Assembly (NCBI GenBank): GCA_002401455.1 | Contig: NVTE01000003.1 | Location: 1-64,000 of the forward strand | Direction: 5' to 3' | DNA from: Alphaproteobacteria bacterium | GTDB taxonomy: Bacteria > Pseudomonadota > Alphaproteobacteria > Sphingomonadales > Emcibacteraceae | Length of the DNA: 64,000 nt | Shown: positions 20,228-29,545 of the stretch, piece after piece | Position numbering within the stretch: the stretch's first letter is position 1 | Layout: every line of letters begins with the position of its first letter | Made by a program: the position numbers and the translations under genes | Notes under the pieces: generated by a model | What the model was told of the DNA's origin: nothing | Databases searched by the model: none | The model's input: the letters and a program-made list of their open reading frames with translations, nothing else

Positions 20228-20728
20228 TTAAGGTGCGATCAACCCGTGGACGCGGCAGGCGGCCAGCAGACTGTTCAGGGCGGTGCGGGCCTCGGCATCA
20301 ATGGTTAACCCGCCTGTGGCATCGCTGACGGCGGCCTGCCGGGGGCCGATAACCTGTTGGCCCAGGATATCAATCCGATTGGCGGTCATAACCCCCTTCT
20401 GCCAAAGGCCAGCCACGTAACGGGTCGAGATATTTTCGTCTTTCAGCCACAGGATCAGGCCCTCAAACGGGGAATGATATTGCCAGGCCCCACCGATATA
20501 TTGTGCCAGTTCAGTGTCATGGCTGGTCCAGTCGCCGGTTGCGCCACTGGCCACCAGCCACAGGCCGCCGTCCGCTGGGGATGCTGGGGGAACTGACAGG
20601 GCTGATGTTTCCACTGCCGACTGAACGACAGCGTCCAGAATATTCAGGGCCAGATTGTGGGTGACTTCCTTCTGGGACTGGGTGGAGATGATATAGGGCG
20701 TGTTAAGCCGGGGGGTTTGCTGAACCAT
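20228..20728 (-). CDS. DUF2793 domain protein, GTA/phage tail-end gene
   Basis: NTPYIISTQSQKEVTHNLALNILDAVVQSAVETSALSVPPASPADGGLWLVASGATGDW. Confidence 0.88.
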   Translation of the reverse strand: MVQQTPRLNTPYIISTQSQKEVTHNLALNILDAVVQSAVETSALSVPPASPADGGLWLVASGATGDWTSHDTELAQYIGGAWQYHSPFEGLILWLKDENISTRYVAGLWQKGVMTANRIDILGQQVIGPRQAAVSDATGGLTIDAEARTALNSLLAACRVHGLIAP

Positions 20729-20755
20729 AGTTTTATACCTTTATGTTAAATGTCA

Positions 20756-23023
20756 TTAGAGGGAAACTGTCAGGGGCCAACCCCGGCCGATGGTGTCACT
20801 GATTTGCATGATACGCACATCAAGACTGGTTTGGGTTGACCCAAAATCTTCAATTTGCAGCGTGTCGGGATAGGTGATCTCCGCCTTGACAGAGGTCAGG
20901 GTCCTGACCACAGCGCTGTCATTTAAAATCTCGACATCATATTTTTCGTAAAGCTCACCTAACGGCACATCGGCATTGTCGAGCCAGTCACCGCCAACCC
21001 GGCTGCGCCTGACCCAGGTCAGGATCAAGGTGCCAGCCGCATCACGTTTCCCTTGGGCATGGACCGGAGGAAAGGGTTTCAGCACCTCCGACGTGAAGCT
21101 GTGGGCCTGAGGGATGGCATCCTCTACCCGGCCGCCGGATGTTACCGTCTTGAAGAAGAGGGGCTGGCCGATATCGGAGAAATTCAGTGTCGCTGTGTTG
21201 ACAGTAGCAGAGGATAAAAGCATAAAAATTTCAGATGCGCCGTGACCCGGAACATATCTTTCTGTGCCCCGCCGCCCCCGGAGAAGTCCGCTCAGGCGGA
21301 ACCGGCCATCTGGCTCAAGAACGACCTGCTGAAACTGAAGAATTTCCCCGCCGACCCAGGCGATATTTGCCCCCTTGAGTACGGCATCAGAGGTTTCGCC
21401 CGACAGGGTGTGGCCTGGGTTATCCAGGTGGACCAGCAGGTCGTTCCCTTGATCCCAATAGGCAGATGGTCCGTCAGGCAGAATATTTTCCACGGTTCCG
21501 CTAATGACATCAGCTGCCGAGAAATCAAGCTGGCTATAGGTCTGATCATTATCTCTGGATATGAAAAGGCCAGCCCCGGACCATTTTCCCGTTCCGGCCG
21601 CCACGGCCCAGAACAGAAGGGGAGACGTCACATTCTCGCCCGTGATCGTCGGTATATCAAGGGGGAAAAACTGGCTGGGGGCCAAATTTTCGACCTCCTG
21701 GACCGGCACTGGTCCACTGTCGGCATAACTATTGCGGTCCAGCAGGGTTTTGGAGAATTTTATCGCCAGGCAACTGATACCCTGAACGCCATTCTCTGTT
21801 TCCTGAAGCAGGAAGTCCTGAAGCTCGCCTCCAAGGGTCAGGGTTACAATATCACCCGGTAGCAGGTCGGCATATTTAGGGGGCAAGGCAAAACTCACCG
21901 TTTCTCGCCCATACCAGGCCAGATCAAGCTGTATCTCAGAGGCGGACTTTGCCTTATCTGAGGAGATCACCAGGGGGTAGGCGTTTTGTCGAACAATATC
22001 GCTGGCCACATGAAGCCGTCTGGCCCGTTGATGCCCGGTCTGATAATCCCGGTCTGGATCGATGAAAGACAGGCCAATCTCTCGGGGCAGGTCCATATCC
22101 TGTCGCCGGGACAGGGTGATTTTCTCCCCAGGTTCTGACTTGTTGCTTGAAGAATTGCCAGCCGGTTGTATCAGGTCATCGGGTGCAATGGTCGCCAGTG
22201 ATGTCCTGTCCAGGGTGCGGAATAACAGGCTGTTTTCCTGTTCAACCACATCAAAGTGATAAATCTGGGCCAGTTCTTCTATGGCCGAGCGGGATTTTGT
22301 CGGCCCTGAAATAACATAACCGCCAACCATCTGATCAAGGTCACTGACATCATAGGCGGTAATCCCGGAGAGATCACAAATATCAGATATAATGGCCGAG
22401 AGCGGTATTTCTCCACCTGTATCAGCAATAACTTCAAAGGTCAGGTTGGGAATTCGGTTGGCATATTCTGCCAGCTCCAGGTCGTCAAAAACCACATAAG
22501 CCAGATTCCGTAAGGCGGGGGCAGAATTTTGCCCCTCAAGAGCTTCAATCATCGGATCAGCCTGTTGGAAAGCAGTGCCCGAATAAATTCTGAGGCTGCC
22601 ACCGGATGCCAGGGCTCCGGTGCTATCCCGCAACAGCTTACCATCTGCCCAGATACGACCCACATCAGATATTTTCCGCCCCGATAAGACCACCGCAAAG
22701 GAGGCCGAATAGCTGTAGGTCACGGTAGTGACTTTTTGGCTGCCCTTGCCGCCGCCTTCGGTATTTTCATTGCGGGTTTCTTTCAGGCCTGTGGACCAGA
22801 CAACATTTCCGGGCAGGCGCAGTGTGCCATACACCCGGGAAATAGGTTCGCCATAAGCGGATGTCTGGACGGTGAGGTCTTTCAGGCGTCCGCCTTCAAT
22901 TGTCCGGGACGCAGTTCCCCCGAAAATTGCCTGATCCACCCTTTGGCCAACCAGTCCTCCGATCATACCCCCAATGGGTCCGCCAATGGCTGTTCCGACA
23001 ACGGTAAGTACGACAGATGCCAT
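20756..23023 (-). CDS. GTA tail protein, RcGTA g15-like (phage tail/host specificity), 755 aa
   Basis: GGPIGGMIGGLVGQRVDQAIFGG...RLKDLTVQTSAYGEPISRVYGTLRLPGNVVWSTGL. Confidence 0.88.
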   Translation of the reverse strand: MASVVLTVVGTAIGGPIGGMIGGLVGQRVDQAIFGGTASRTIEGGRLKDLTVQTSAYGEPISRVYGTLRLPGNVVWSTGLKETRNENTEGGGKGSQKVTTVTYSYSASFAVVLSGRKISDVGRIWADGKLLRDSTGALASGGSLRIYSGTAFQQADPMIEALEGQNSAPALRNLAYVVFDDLELAEYANRIPNLTFEVIADTGGEIPLSAIISDICDLSGITAYDVSDLDQMVGGYVISGPTKSRSAIEELAQIYHFDVVEQENSLLFRTLDRTSLATIAPDDLIQPAGNSSSNKSEPGEKITLSRRQDMDLPREIGLSFIDPDRDYQTGHQRARRLHVASDIVRQNAYPLVISSDKAKSASEIQLDLAWYGRETVSFALPPKYADLLPGDIVTLTLGGELQDFLLQETENGVQGISCLAIKFSKTLLDRNSYADSGPVPVQEVENLAPSQFFPLDIPTITGENVTSPLLFWAVAAGTGKWSGAGLFISRDNDQTYSQLDFSAADVISGTVENILPDGPSAYWDQGNDLLVHLDNPGHTLSGETSDAVLKGANIAWVGGEILQFQQVVLEPDGRFRLSGLLRGRRGTERYVPGHGASEIFMLLSSATVNTATLNFSDIGQPLFFKTVTSGGRVEDAIPQAHSFTSEVLKPFPPVHAQGKRDAAGTLILTWVRRSRVGGDWLDNADVPLGELYEKYDVEILNDSAVVRTLTSVKAEITYPDTLQIEDFGSTQTSLDVRIMQISDTIGRGWPLTVSL

Positions 23024-23469
23024 TAAATTGTCCCTTCATAATGATGTGGTAAAATTGGAAATGAATGGATGGAAATAATTCTGGACCGCCATTCCGTATC
23101 TAGTCCATGCTCGACCACCCGGCCGTATTTTTCGCAGGCATGAATGATGCCTCTGTCCGAGATGATGGCAGAATGCTCCAGATATTTGCCAATTCGCAGG
23201 ATAATCACATCTCCTGGATGCATGAGGGACTTTTCCTTGTCCTTGAAACCGGCCTGCGCGGCTTGGCAGGAAATAGCATTTTTCCGGGGAATTTTTTTGT
23301 AATCCGCAAGATCAAAATCACTTAACCCAAGGGTTTTAGAGACGTAAATAATTAAGCCAATACAGTCCAAACCTTGTACGGGGTTCCGTCCTTGATGACG
23401 AAAAGGGCTGCCGACACAACTTCGTGCCGTCAAAAAGATTCTCCTGCGGGGCAGATCATATATGGTCAT
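23023..23469 (-). CDS. GTA NlpC/P60-family peptidase, g14-like
   Basis: CVGSPFRHQGRNPVQGLDCIGLI with downstream HSAI; overlaps g15 by one base. Confidence 0.88.
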   Translation of the reverse strand: MTIYDLPRRRIFLTARSCVGSPFRHQGRNPVQGLDCIGLIIYVSKTLGLSDFDLADYKKIPRKNAISCQAAQAGFKDKEKSLMHPGDVIILRIGKYLEHSAIISDRGIIHACEKYGRVVEHGLDTEWRSRIISIHSFPILPHHYEGTI

Positions 23470-23521
23470 TTCAAAAAAACTTTGCTATCAGTGTTGATTA
23501 GAAAATTTAATAGATAATAAA

Positions 23522-24238
23522 ATGAAGGATTTGTCTGTCATGGACATGAATGTTATTGGGTTGCATATTCACGAATTAAGAAACCAGTGCCGCTTTATTG
23601 AGGCCAGCGTAGGTATTTTAAATCAATCAATGGAAAACCAGGCCTCTGTTGGTGTTTTCTTTGCATTGCAAAATATCATGTTGGGGACAAACCAGATTTC
23701 CCGCTTGTTATGGACGCCCCGCAAGAAAGGCAAGGAACGGGCAGCATCCCTGCGTGAAGCTCTTGACCTGCCGGAAAAGTATCCGTTGAATAATGACGGC
23801 ATCCTGACACTTGTTGATCACGCGGACGAAGCGAATGATCAATGGATTAGCCAGTCCAAGGATCAATATGTCCTTTATGATTTCATTGGTGAAATTGACA
23901 ACAGTCCTCATAAGGAAGTTGAAACCAGGAATATTTTCCGCGCTTTTGATACCACCACCAAAATATACACCTATCTGGGAACCAGTTTTAATCTGGAAGC
24001 CTTGCTGAAAGCTGTCGGTGATGTGAGCAATCGGGTTAACCAGATTCATAGGCGCCTCTATCCCGATCAATGGAAAGAGGCTGAGGCCGAAAAGGCTGAG
24101 CCAGGGGTAAAAGAAACTCCTGCTGAAAAACCGGCCGCGAAAAAGGCGGTTCCAAAGAAGGCAGCGGCTAAGAAGACTCCTGCTAAAAAGGCAGCAGCGA
24201 AAAAATCTGTTCCGAAAAAAGCAGCGGCAAAAAAATAG
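23522..24238 (+). CDS. Uncharacterised protein with histone-H1-like Lys/Ala/Pro C-terminal tail, antisense within GTA cluster
   Basis: C-terminus EKPAAKKAVPKKAAAKKTPAKKAAAKKSVPKKAAAKK; only gene on + strand inside the cluster. Confidence 0.85.
   Translation: MKDLSVMDMNVIGLHIHELRNQCRFIEASVGILNQSMENQASVGVFFALQNIMLGTNQISRLLWTPRKKGKERAASLREALDLPEKYPLNNDGILTLVDHADEANDQWISQSKDQYVLYDFIGEIDNSPHKEVETRNIFRAFDTTTKIYTYLGTSFNLEALLKAVGDVSNRVNQIHRRLYPDQWKEAEAEKAEPGVKETPAEKPAAKKAVPKKAAAKKTPAKKAAAKKSVPKKAAAKK
24130..24236 (+). repeat. Low-complexity Lys/Ala/Pro coding repeats (H1-like tail)
   Basis: Repeated K-K-A-A-A-K-K / V-P-K-K units in ORF 23522-24238. Confidence 0.8.
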
Positions 24239-24244
24239 GTCGCC

Positions 24245-25087
24245 TTATTTTAGGCCGGGATAGTTATACAGGGCATCTGTTCCCGGGATGGCTGTCTCGC
24301 CTTTGAAATTCTTGAAATTTTGAAACTTATCTTTGCAGGTTGCAGATCTTTTATCGCAACCTGCAAAACTTAGATAAAGATCGCCGATCTCTATGGCAAC
24401 GGGTAATTTGTCATAGAGGACGAATTGGCCCCCGGTATAAATTTTCACTTCTGTTTTAAGTCCCGTATTAGCTCCATTTAACCAGCGGACCGAGCCATAA
24501 TCAAACCAGCCATCTGCCTCTGTCCGGTTGGCATCAGAAAAACTGTCCCGACTGACGACCGCTGTGACCTGTCCCAGGCCGGAGAATTTATCAAGATTGA
24601 CGTGACATTTGTCTGACCCCAGATCCGCCCGGCATTCGGGGGAGAAAACATCGCCAATGACCTGTTGGAGCCGTTGGGTCAGCCCCCTGATTTCAACGGT
24701 AAAATGATCGTCCCTCAGGGTGAATTCGCCCAGCCACCCGGTGCGAATATACAGTTTTCCCTGACCTATGACCTGCCAGTTGACTTGAAAAATGGCGATG
24801 GTTGCGTGATCAAACAGTCCGGCGCGAATATCCTTTTCTGACAGACCATCCGATGACAGCAGGGCATGGACCTCCAGGTTATCCACATTCAGGCTATTGG
24901 TGCTGCTGATTGAGGAAGGCAGGAAACCATTGACCGGGCTGAAGGTCAGCGTGTCAATATCCAGCTCCCGGTCATGGGTGGTGAAGGCCATCCGGACCCC
25001 ATCCCGCCGGGTCAGCACCCAACAGGTCACCAGGGTGGTCAGCTCAGACGACAGGTGGCTTTTCAGGTCTGGGGAAATTGCTTTCAT
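24245..25087 (-). CDS. DUF2163/phage BR0599-family protein, g13-like
   Basis: VLTRRDGVRMAFTTHDRELDIDTLTFSPVNGFLPSSISSTNSLNVDNLEV. Confidence 0.9.
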   Translation of the reverse strand: MKAISPDLKSHLSSELTTLVTCWVLTRRDGVRMAFTTHDRELDIDTLTFSPVNGFLPSSISSTNSLNVDNLEVHALLSSDGLSEKDIRAGLFDHATIAIFQVNWQVIGQGKLYIRTGWLGEFTLRDDHFTVEIRGLTQRLQQVIGDVFSPECRADLGSDKCHVNLDKFSGLGQVTAVVSRDSFSDANRTEADGWFDYGSVRWLNGANTGLKTEVKIYTGGQFVLYDKLPVAIEIGDLYLSFAGCDKRSATCKDKFQNFKNFKGETAIPGTDALYNYPGLK

Positions 25088-27436
25088 TTACAGCCGTACC
25101 TCAATCAGGGAAATGGACGGGATATGACCGGCCTGAAAACTCTCCAGGGTGATGGCCAGGAAATCCTCGGCAAACCGCACCGGCACGTCAAATTCAAATC
25201 CGGCGGTGATCACAACCCCGGTCCCGGGAGCTGTGTCAAATGTCACCTTGCCAGTGATTGTGTCCACCTGCCAACCGCTGGCCTGAACCACAGCATCAAG
25301 GGCAATCATCACCGTTCCCGGGGCCGGCTTGGTGATGGTCCGTAGATGGGAGATTCCGCCGCTGTCATAGGTCTTGATCAGCTGGAAAGTTACCGCAGTG
25401 TTGTCGCCGTTGCCGATCTGCTGGTCGGTTGCGGTCCTGTCCTGATCCGGGGATGTGCTTTTATAGTCAAGCCAGTCCTTATAGCGGAAACCATTGGCTC
25501 GGCCAGCCCGTGCCCGGAAAAAACTCAGCAGGTCACTGAGATCATTTTCCGACCGCAGGCCTAGACCGATATCATAAATATTCCGGGCTTCGGCCCATTC
25601 CCGGTTCCGCTGTTCATGACCGGAGGCCATCTCGACCACATTGGTTAAAAACTGGGGCCCGCCGCTGGCACCGTAACTGATGTCTTCGGCTAAGCGTATT
25701 TCGTGAAATCCTGTCATGACAATGTCCTGATCTTTGGTGTAAATTACCCCGTCCCGCATGATCTGGGGGTAGGCCCAAACGAAAACTTCGGTGAAGTTAT
25801 CCTGAAAACCCAACCTGGCCGCAGTATGGATATTTTTCCAGTTCTCCAAGGTCGTCGGCAATAGGTTAAACCCGGCAAAATAATGGGTCCTGGTTCGGGG
25901 GTAGGACAGGGTGAGGTCAATTTGATCAATGGCTTTTGTCCGTTTCCCCCAGGCCGCTTCCAGAGCAAAGTCATAATCTTCAATCTGCAGGAAATCAAAG
26001 GCGGGGTCCTGCCAGTGGCTTGTGGGGAAGTTAGCCTCCCCGGCTATAGGCGCCGTGTCCAGCAATACTTGGGGGCTGTAGAACAGAAGACCGACCTGTG
26101 CGGAGGGGTATTGAGCTTTAATCTGATCCCTGAGCCAGAGGGTGGACAGGCCCAGTTTATCACCGAGCCAGGTCAGATAATCCAGCTGATCGGCTGTGGC
26201 GGTCTCGGTAGAGAGAAGGTGCTTGGTCGGCACAACCCTACCGGTTTCTGATGTGTAAAGTGCTGTCGTGACATCATCATATAAATGGGGCACGCCCGTC
26301 CCGCCCTGGTCAATCCACCACCAGGGTTCGCCGACCTGGTAATGGTGATCTGTGCCCAGCTGATCGTTGATCTGTCCAAAAGCCAGAAACACATCGCGCA
26401 GATAATCCAGTGCCGCCGTATTGGTTGGTGCGACCAGGCTGGACGGCGGCTGCCAGCCGGTGAGCGCCGGGGTGGCGTCATGGGCCTTTTGTTGCCAGCT
26501 CGAGGGGATATTCTGGGCCAAGATCTCATAGGACAGGGAGAGGATGACCTTGAAGCCAAAAAACTGCGCTAGGTCCAGAAAATTTGCATGCCAGCTGATA
26601 GTGGCCTTGTTCAGTTTTGGTTTCGATGGGTCGATGACATAGCGGCTCTCGGTCCCGTCCCAGCTCAGGTTAAAATAATGGCTCATACCGACATAATGGG
26701 TGATCCAGCCCCGGTAGCCGAGCCGCAGCATATTCCAGATCACCCGTTCCGGGCTGAGAGAGGTGATATCATCATAGCCATTGGCGATCCGTAGGTCGTG
26801 GGCCTGAACATAACCATCGCCGATTTTCAGGGTCGAGGTCGGGCCGGTGATGGTGATCTGGGACAGGGTGACCTGGGCCTCTATGGCGCTGGGCAGCGGG
26901 CCGGTGGTCGTGCCGTCAAAGGCCGGGGGCACCATGCTGATAAACAGGCGGTCAATATCGGTGGGATAGACCGGGTCGGCTTCTGAGGGGTGTAGAAACC
27001 CCCCGGCGAGGTCATTAAAATCCAGTGTGATCACCGCGTCCTCCGCCGTGCCGACCGCATAATTCCACAGCCGGACATACCAGGTGCGGGCGGTGCCATT
27101 CTGATCCCGGCCCTCAAGGGTCAGGGTTGGGCTGTTCAGGCCGTCCAGGGCCTTGATGTTGCTGCTTTGCCAGTGGAAACTTAACACAGTATGGGAATAA
27201 TCTCGGGCCGTCTGATACTGGTGAAAAGGGTGATCTATGGTGTCTTCTGAGGCCCAGATCAGGCCGCATAGGTCCTCATAACGGTAAAAAACCAGATCAA
27301 CCACCAGACTGTCAAAGCCGGTGGTCACGGTGGAGGCCATCATGGGCCGGGGGAAGTTCACTGTCCAGTAGCGGGGGGAGAAGCGGCGGATAAAACTGCT
27401 TTCCGTCTGGTCCTCGGGGGTTGCCAACCAATACAT
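25088..27436 (-). CDS. g12-like DUF2460 protein with ~540-aa N-terminal extension containing a TIM-barrel/glycosidase-like region
   Basis: C-terminus EDISYGASGGPQFLTNVVEMASGHEQRNREWAEARNIYDIGLGLRSENDLSDLLSFFRARAGRANGFRYKDW is DUF2460; N-terminal region has VILSLSYE, GEPWWW, FLQIEDYDF, VFVWAYP. Confidence 0.82.
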   Translation of the reverse strand: MYWLATPEDQTESSFIRRFSPRYWTVNFPRPMMASTVTTGFDSLVVDLVFYRYEDLCGLIWASEDTIDHPFHQYQTARDYSHTVLSFHWQSSNIKALDGLNSPTLTLEGRDQNGTARTWYVRLWNYAVGTAEDAVITLDFNDLAGGFLHPSEADPVYPTDIDRLFISMVPPAFDGTTTGPLPSAIEAQVTLSQITITGPTSTLKIGDGYVQAHDLRIANGYDDITSLSPERVIWNMLRLGYRGWITHYVGMSHYFNLSWDGTESRYVIDPSKPKLNKATISWHANFLDLAQFFGFKVILSLSYEILAQNIPSSWQQKAHDATPALTGWQPPSSLVAPTNTAALDYLRDVFLAFGQINDQLGTDHHYQVGEPWWWIDQGGTGVPHLYDDVTTALYTSETGRVVPTKHLLSTETATADQLDYLTWLGDKLGLSTLWLRDQIKAQYPSAQVGLLFYSPQVLLDTAPIAGEANFPTSHWQDPAFDFLQIEDYDFALEAAWGKRTKAIDQIDLTLSYPRTRTHYFAGFNLLPTTLENWKNIHTAARLGFQDNFTEVFVWAYPQIMRDGVIYTKDQDIVMTGFHEIRLAEDISYGASGGPQFLTNVVEMASGHEQRNREWAEARNIYDIGLGLRSENDLSDLLSFFRARAGRANGFRYKDWLDYKSTSPDQDRTATDQQIGNGDNTAVTFQLIKTYDSGGISHLRTITKPAPGTVMIALDAVVQASGWQVDTITGKVTFDTAPGTGVVITAGFEFDVPVRFAEDFLAITLESFQAGHIPSISLIEVRL

Positions 27437-28020
27437 TATAAGTCCCTCTCTGCCCGGTCCATGGCCCGGCGTACCGCCACGGCCACCTGGGTACTACTGC
27501 GCTCTGTCATGTCATGTGCGCCGCCCTGATTGGTGATGTTGATGGTGATGTTACTACTGGTTCTGCCAGAGGATGCGGCCGTAGAGTTGGACCCCGGTTG
27601 GGCGATAATCCGTCCGGAACCTTCCGGCACAAACAGCTCCGGTCCCCGTTCGCCCACCAGATATGGTTGACGTGAGCCGACCGTGCCACCCCCGGCCCGG
27701 CCAAAAAGAAAACTACCCGCCAGATCTCCCAGGATACTACCCATACCGTTGCCGGAGCCAAACAGGCTGTTCAGGCCTGACTGGATGGCGCTGTTGGCGA
27801 TATCATTTAAGACTGATAGGGCAGCGCTTTTGAGGTTGGAAAAGCTGAGCTCGCCTGACCGGGCGAAGTTTTCAAACACCCGGGTCATGGCATCGGTGGT
27901 TTTGCCGGCGACGGCTTCGAGCCCGCCGAAATCTTTTTCGATGTCGGCCAACTGTCCACGCAGGTCGGCACTATCAGCTCTGATCTTCACGACCAGGCTG
28001 TCAAGAATGGTTTCAGTCAT
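27436..28020 (-). CDS. Short tape-measure-like protein, g11-like
   Basis: MTETILDSLVVKIRADSADLRGQLADIEKDFGGLEAVAGKTTDAM...GGGTVGSRQPYLVGERGPELFVP. Confidence 0.87.
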   Translation of the reverse strand: MTETILDSLVVKIRADSADLRGQLADIEKDFGGLEAVAGKTTDAMTRVFENFARSGELSFSNLKSAALSVLNDIANSAIQSGLNSLFGSGNGMGSILGDLAGSFLFGRAGGGTVGSRQPYLVGERGPELFVPEGSGRIIAQPGSNSTAASSGRTSSNITINITNQGGAHDMTERSSTQVAVAVRRAMDRAERDL

Positions 28021-28033
28021 AATTCTTTCCAAT

Positions 28034-28058
28034 AAAAAACCCGCCGGAGGGGCGGGTT
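28034..28058 (-). terminator. Intrinsic-terminator-like hairpin directly before g11 RBS
   Basis: Minus: AACCCGCC-CCTCC-GGCGGGTTTTTTATT then GGAAAGAATTATG. Confidence 0.7.
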
Positions 28059-28136
28059 GATTTAAGTCATGGCGACAATTGTTAAGGGTTCCCTCTCAAA
28101 TGAAGGAAAAAAATATATCAAGGAAACGACTAAACG

Positions 28137-28430
28137 CTATCGCATGATGTTGCTGAGGTTCATGAAGGAACTGACGGCCCGGCCGACCAGGAACATGCCG
28201 GAATAGATCATCACATTGATCCAGTTCATATGGCCATAGCCGTCGCCAATATACTGGCCGAGCAGCACCATGAGCATGATCAGGCCAATGGCCTGAAACA
28301 GGTTGGCGCATAACCTTACCCGCTTTAAGATCTTTTCACGCTTGGGACTGGTTTCTTCCTTGATGCCGGCTTTACGGTCGGCTACCCGCTCGCGCAGGGA
28401 TTTTCTCGGGGTCTGGTTCTTTTTTCTCAT
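28137..28430 (-). CDS. Small two-TM membrane protein inside GTA cluster
   Basis: Basic N-terminus then LFQAIGLIMLMVLLGQYIG and VMIYSGMFLVGRAVSSF. Confidence 0.65.
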   Translation of the reverse strand: MRKKNQTPRKSLRERVADRKAGIKEETSPKREKILKRVRLCANLFQAIGLIMLMVLLGQYIGDGYGHMNWINVMIYSGMFLVGRAVSSFMNLSNIMR

Positions 28431-28438
28431 GCCCCGTT

Positions 28439-28639
28439 TTACGCCTTTACCTGCCGGGATACAAGATCATTTAATTCCGACCGGCTTAACGGCGCTTCCC
28501 CCGATCCGCCCCGGACTTTTCGCCAGCCTGCGTAAGCACACCAGAAATCAGCCGGGGTCGCCCGCCAGAACTGATCCGGGGACCAGCCAAAATTAACATA
28601 GGCAATTTCAGCATAGCGGGCCCAGTCAATCTGGTGCAT
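28439..28639 (-). CDS. Phage tail assembly chaperone, g10.1-like
   Basis: DWARYAEIAYVNFGWSPDQFWRATPADFWCAYAGWR. Confidence 0.82.
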   Translation of the reverse strand: MHQIDWARYAEIAYVNFGWSPDQFWRATPADFWCAYAGWRKVRGGSGEAPLSRSELNDLVSRQVKA

Positions 28640-28967
28640 TTTCTTCTGTATTTTCTTCTGAATTTTCTGGAGTATTGAGGCCGACCAGGCACAGGATCAG
28701 CAGATCCCGGACCACCGGGCTGGCCTTGGCCAGGCCCTCGGCCAGGATCAGTTTGCCCACCTGCTCAAAATTCAGCCGGTCCTCCATGGTCGCCCAGATA
28801 ATCACGGTCATTTCCTTCAGGCCAAAATCGCCGTCAGCGGCCCTGACCGCCAGCCCGATGATGCCGCCCAGGCGTTCCTCAATATCCATGATCGCCTGGA
28901 AGGTTGGTTTCAGGCGATATTCCCCGCTGTCGAGGGTGAGGGTGACGCTGTTCCTAAACACTGGCAA
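28626..28967 (-). CDS. GTA family protein, g10-like
   Basis: FQAIMDIEERLGGIIGLAVRAADGDFGLKEMTVIIWATMEDRLNFEQVGKLI. Confidence 0.85.
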   Translation of the reverse strand: MPVFRNSVTLTLDSGEYRLKPTFQAIMDIEERLGGIIGLAVRAADGDFGLKEMTVIIWATMEDRLNFEQVGKLILAEGLAKASPVVRDLLILCLVGLNTPENSEENTEENAPD

Positions 28968-29367
28968 AACTCACCACGCCGGAGCTTTCCAGGGCGATGC
29001 TATAGGTGCGTTCGCCATTATAGTCCCCGGCATATTCCAGGGAGGTGACCTGAAAGGCGCCGGTGAATTTTGCCCCGCTTTCAAAAACGATTTGATACGT
29101 ATCGACACTGCTGGTCAGGGCCTTGGCCTGGAGGGATGTTTCACTGGCGCTGTCGGTAAAAATACCACTGCCGCTCAGAGAGATTTTCCGGAGCCCGGCT
29201 CCGGGTAATATTTCCCGCCAGCCGCCTGACATCTTGTTGGTCACATCAACCATTTCATTATTAATCCTCAGCGATGTGGAGCGCATGCCGCCGACCACAT
29301 CAAATGTTTCCGGATTACCTCCATCGCCAATTTTCAACAAAAAGGCCCGTCCTTTTTCTGCTGCCAT
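28954..29367 (-). CDS. Phage major tail protein, TP901-1 family, g9-like
   Basis: MAAEKGRAFLLKIGDGGNPETFDVVGGMRSTSLRINNEMVDVTNKMSGGWREILPGAGLRKISLSGSG. Confidence 0.92.
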   Translation of the reverse strand: MAAEKGRAFLLKIGDGGNPETFDVVGGMRSTSLRINNEMVDVTNKMSGGWREILPGAGLRKISLSGSGIFTDSASETSLQAKALTSSVDTYQIVFESGAKFTGAFQVTSLEYAGDYNGERTYSIALESSGVVSFASV

Positions 29368-29464
29368 TTGTCTGTACTCCTTTGTCTATAAGTTTTGAAT
29401 GGGGGGGAACGGCACCGCAGAATGCGGTAGCCCCCTGGCCATCCTCCTCAAAAAAAATGTCACT

Positions 29465-29486
29465 AAAAAACCCGCTCAGGGCGGGT
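29465..29486 (-). terminator. Intrinsic-terminator-like hairpin after the inserted gene pair and before g9
   Basis: Minus: ACCCGC-CCTGA-GCGGGTTTTTT. Confidence 0.65.
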
Positions 29487-29545
29487 CAGCTTAAATATCG
29501 CTCCTCCAGGGAGGGCGGTTTTACGTTAGGAACAGTTATGTGATG

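Noticed and set aside
21242-21862. 206-aa plus-strand ORF antisense to the g15-like gene
   Set aside because: Low-similarity shadow ORF inside a supported coding region
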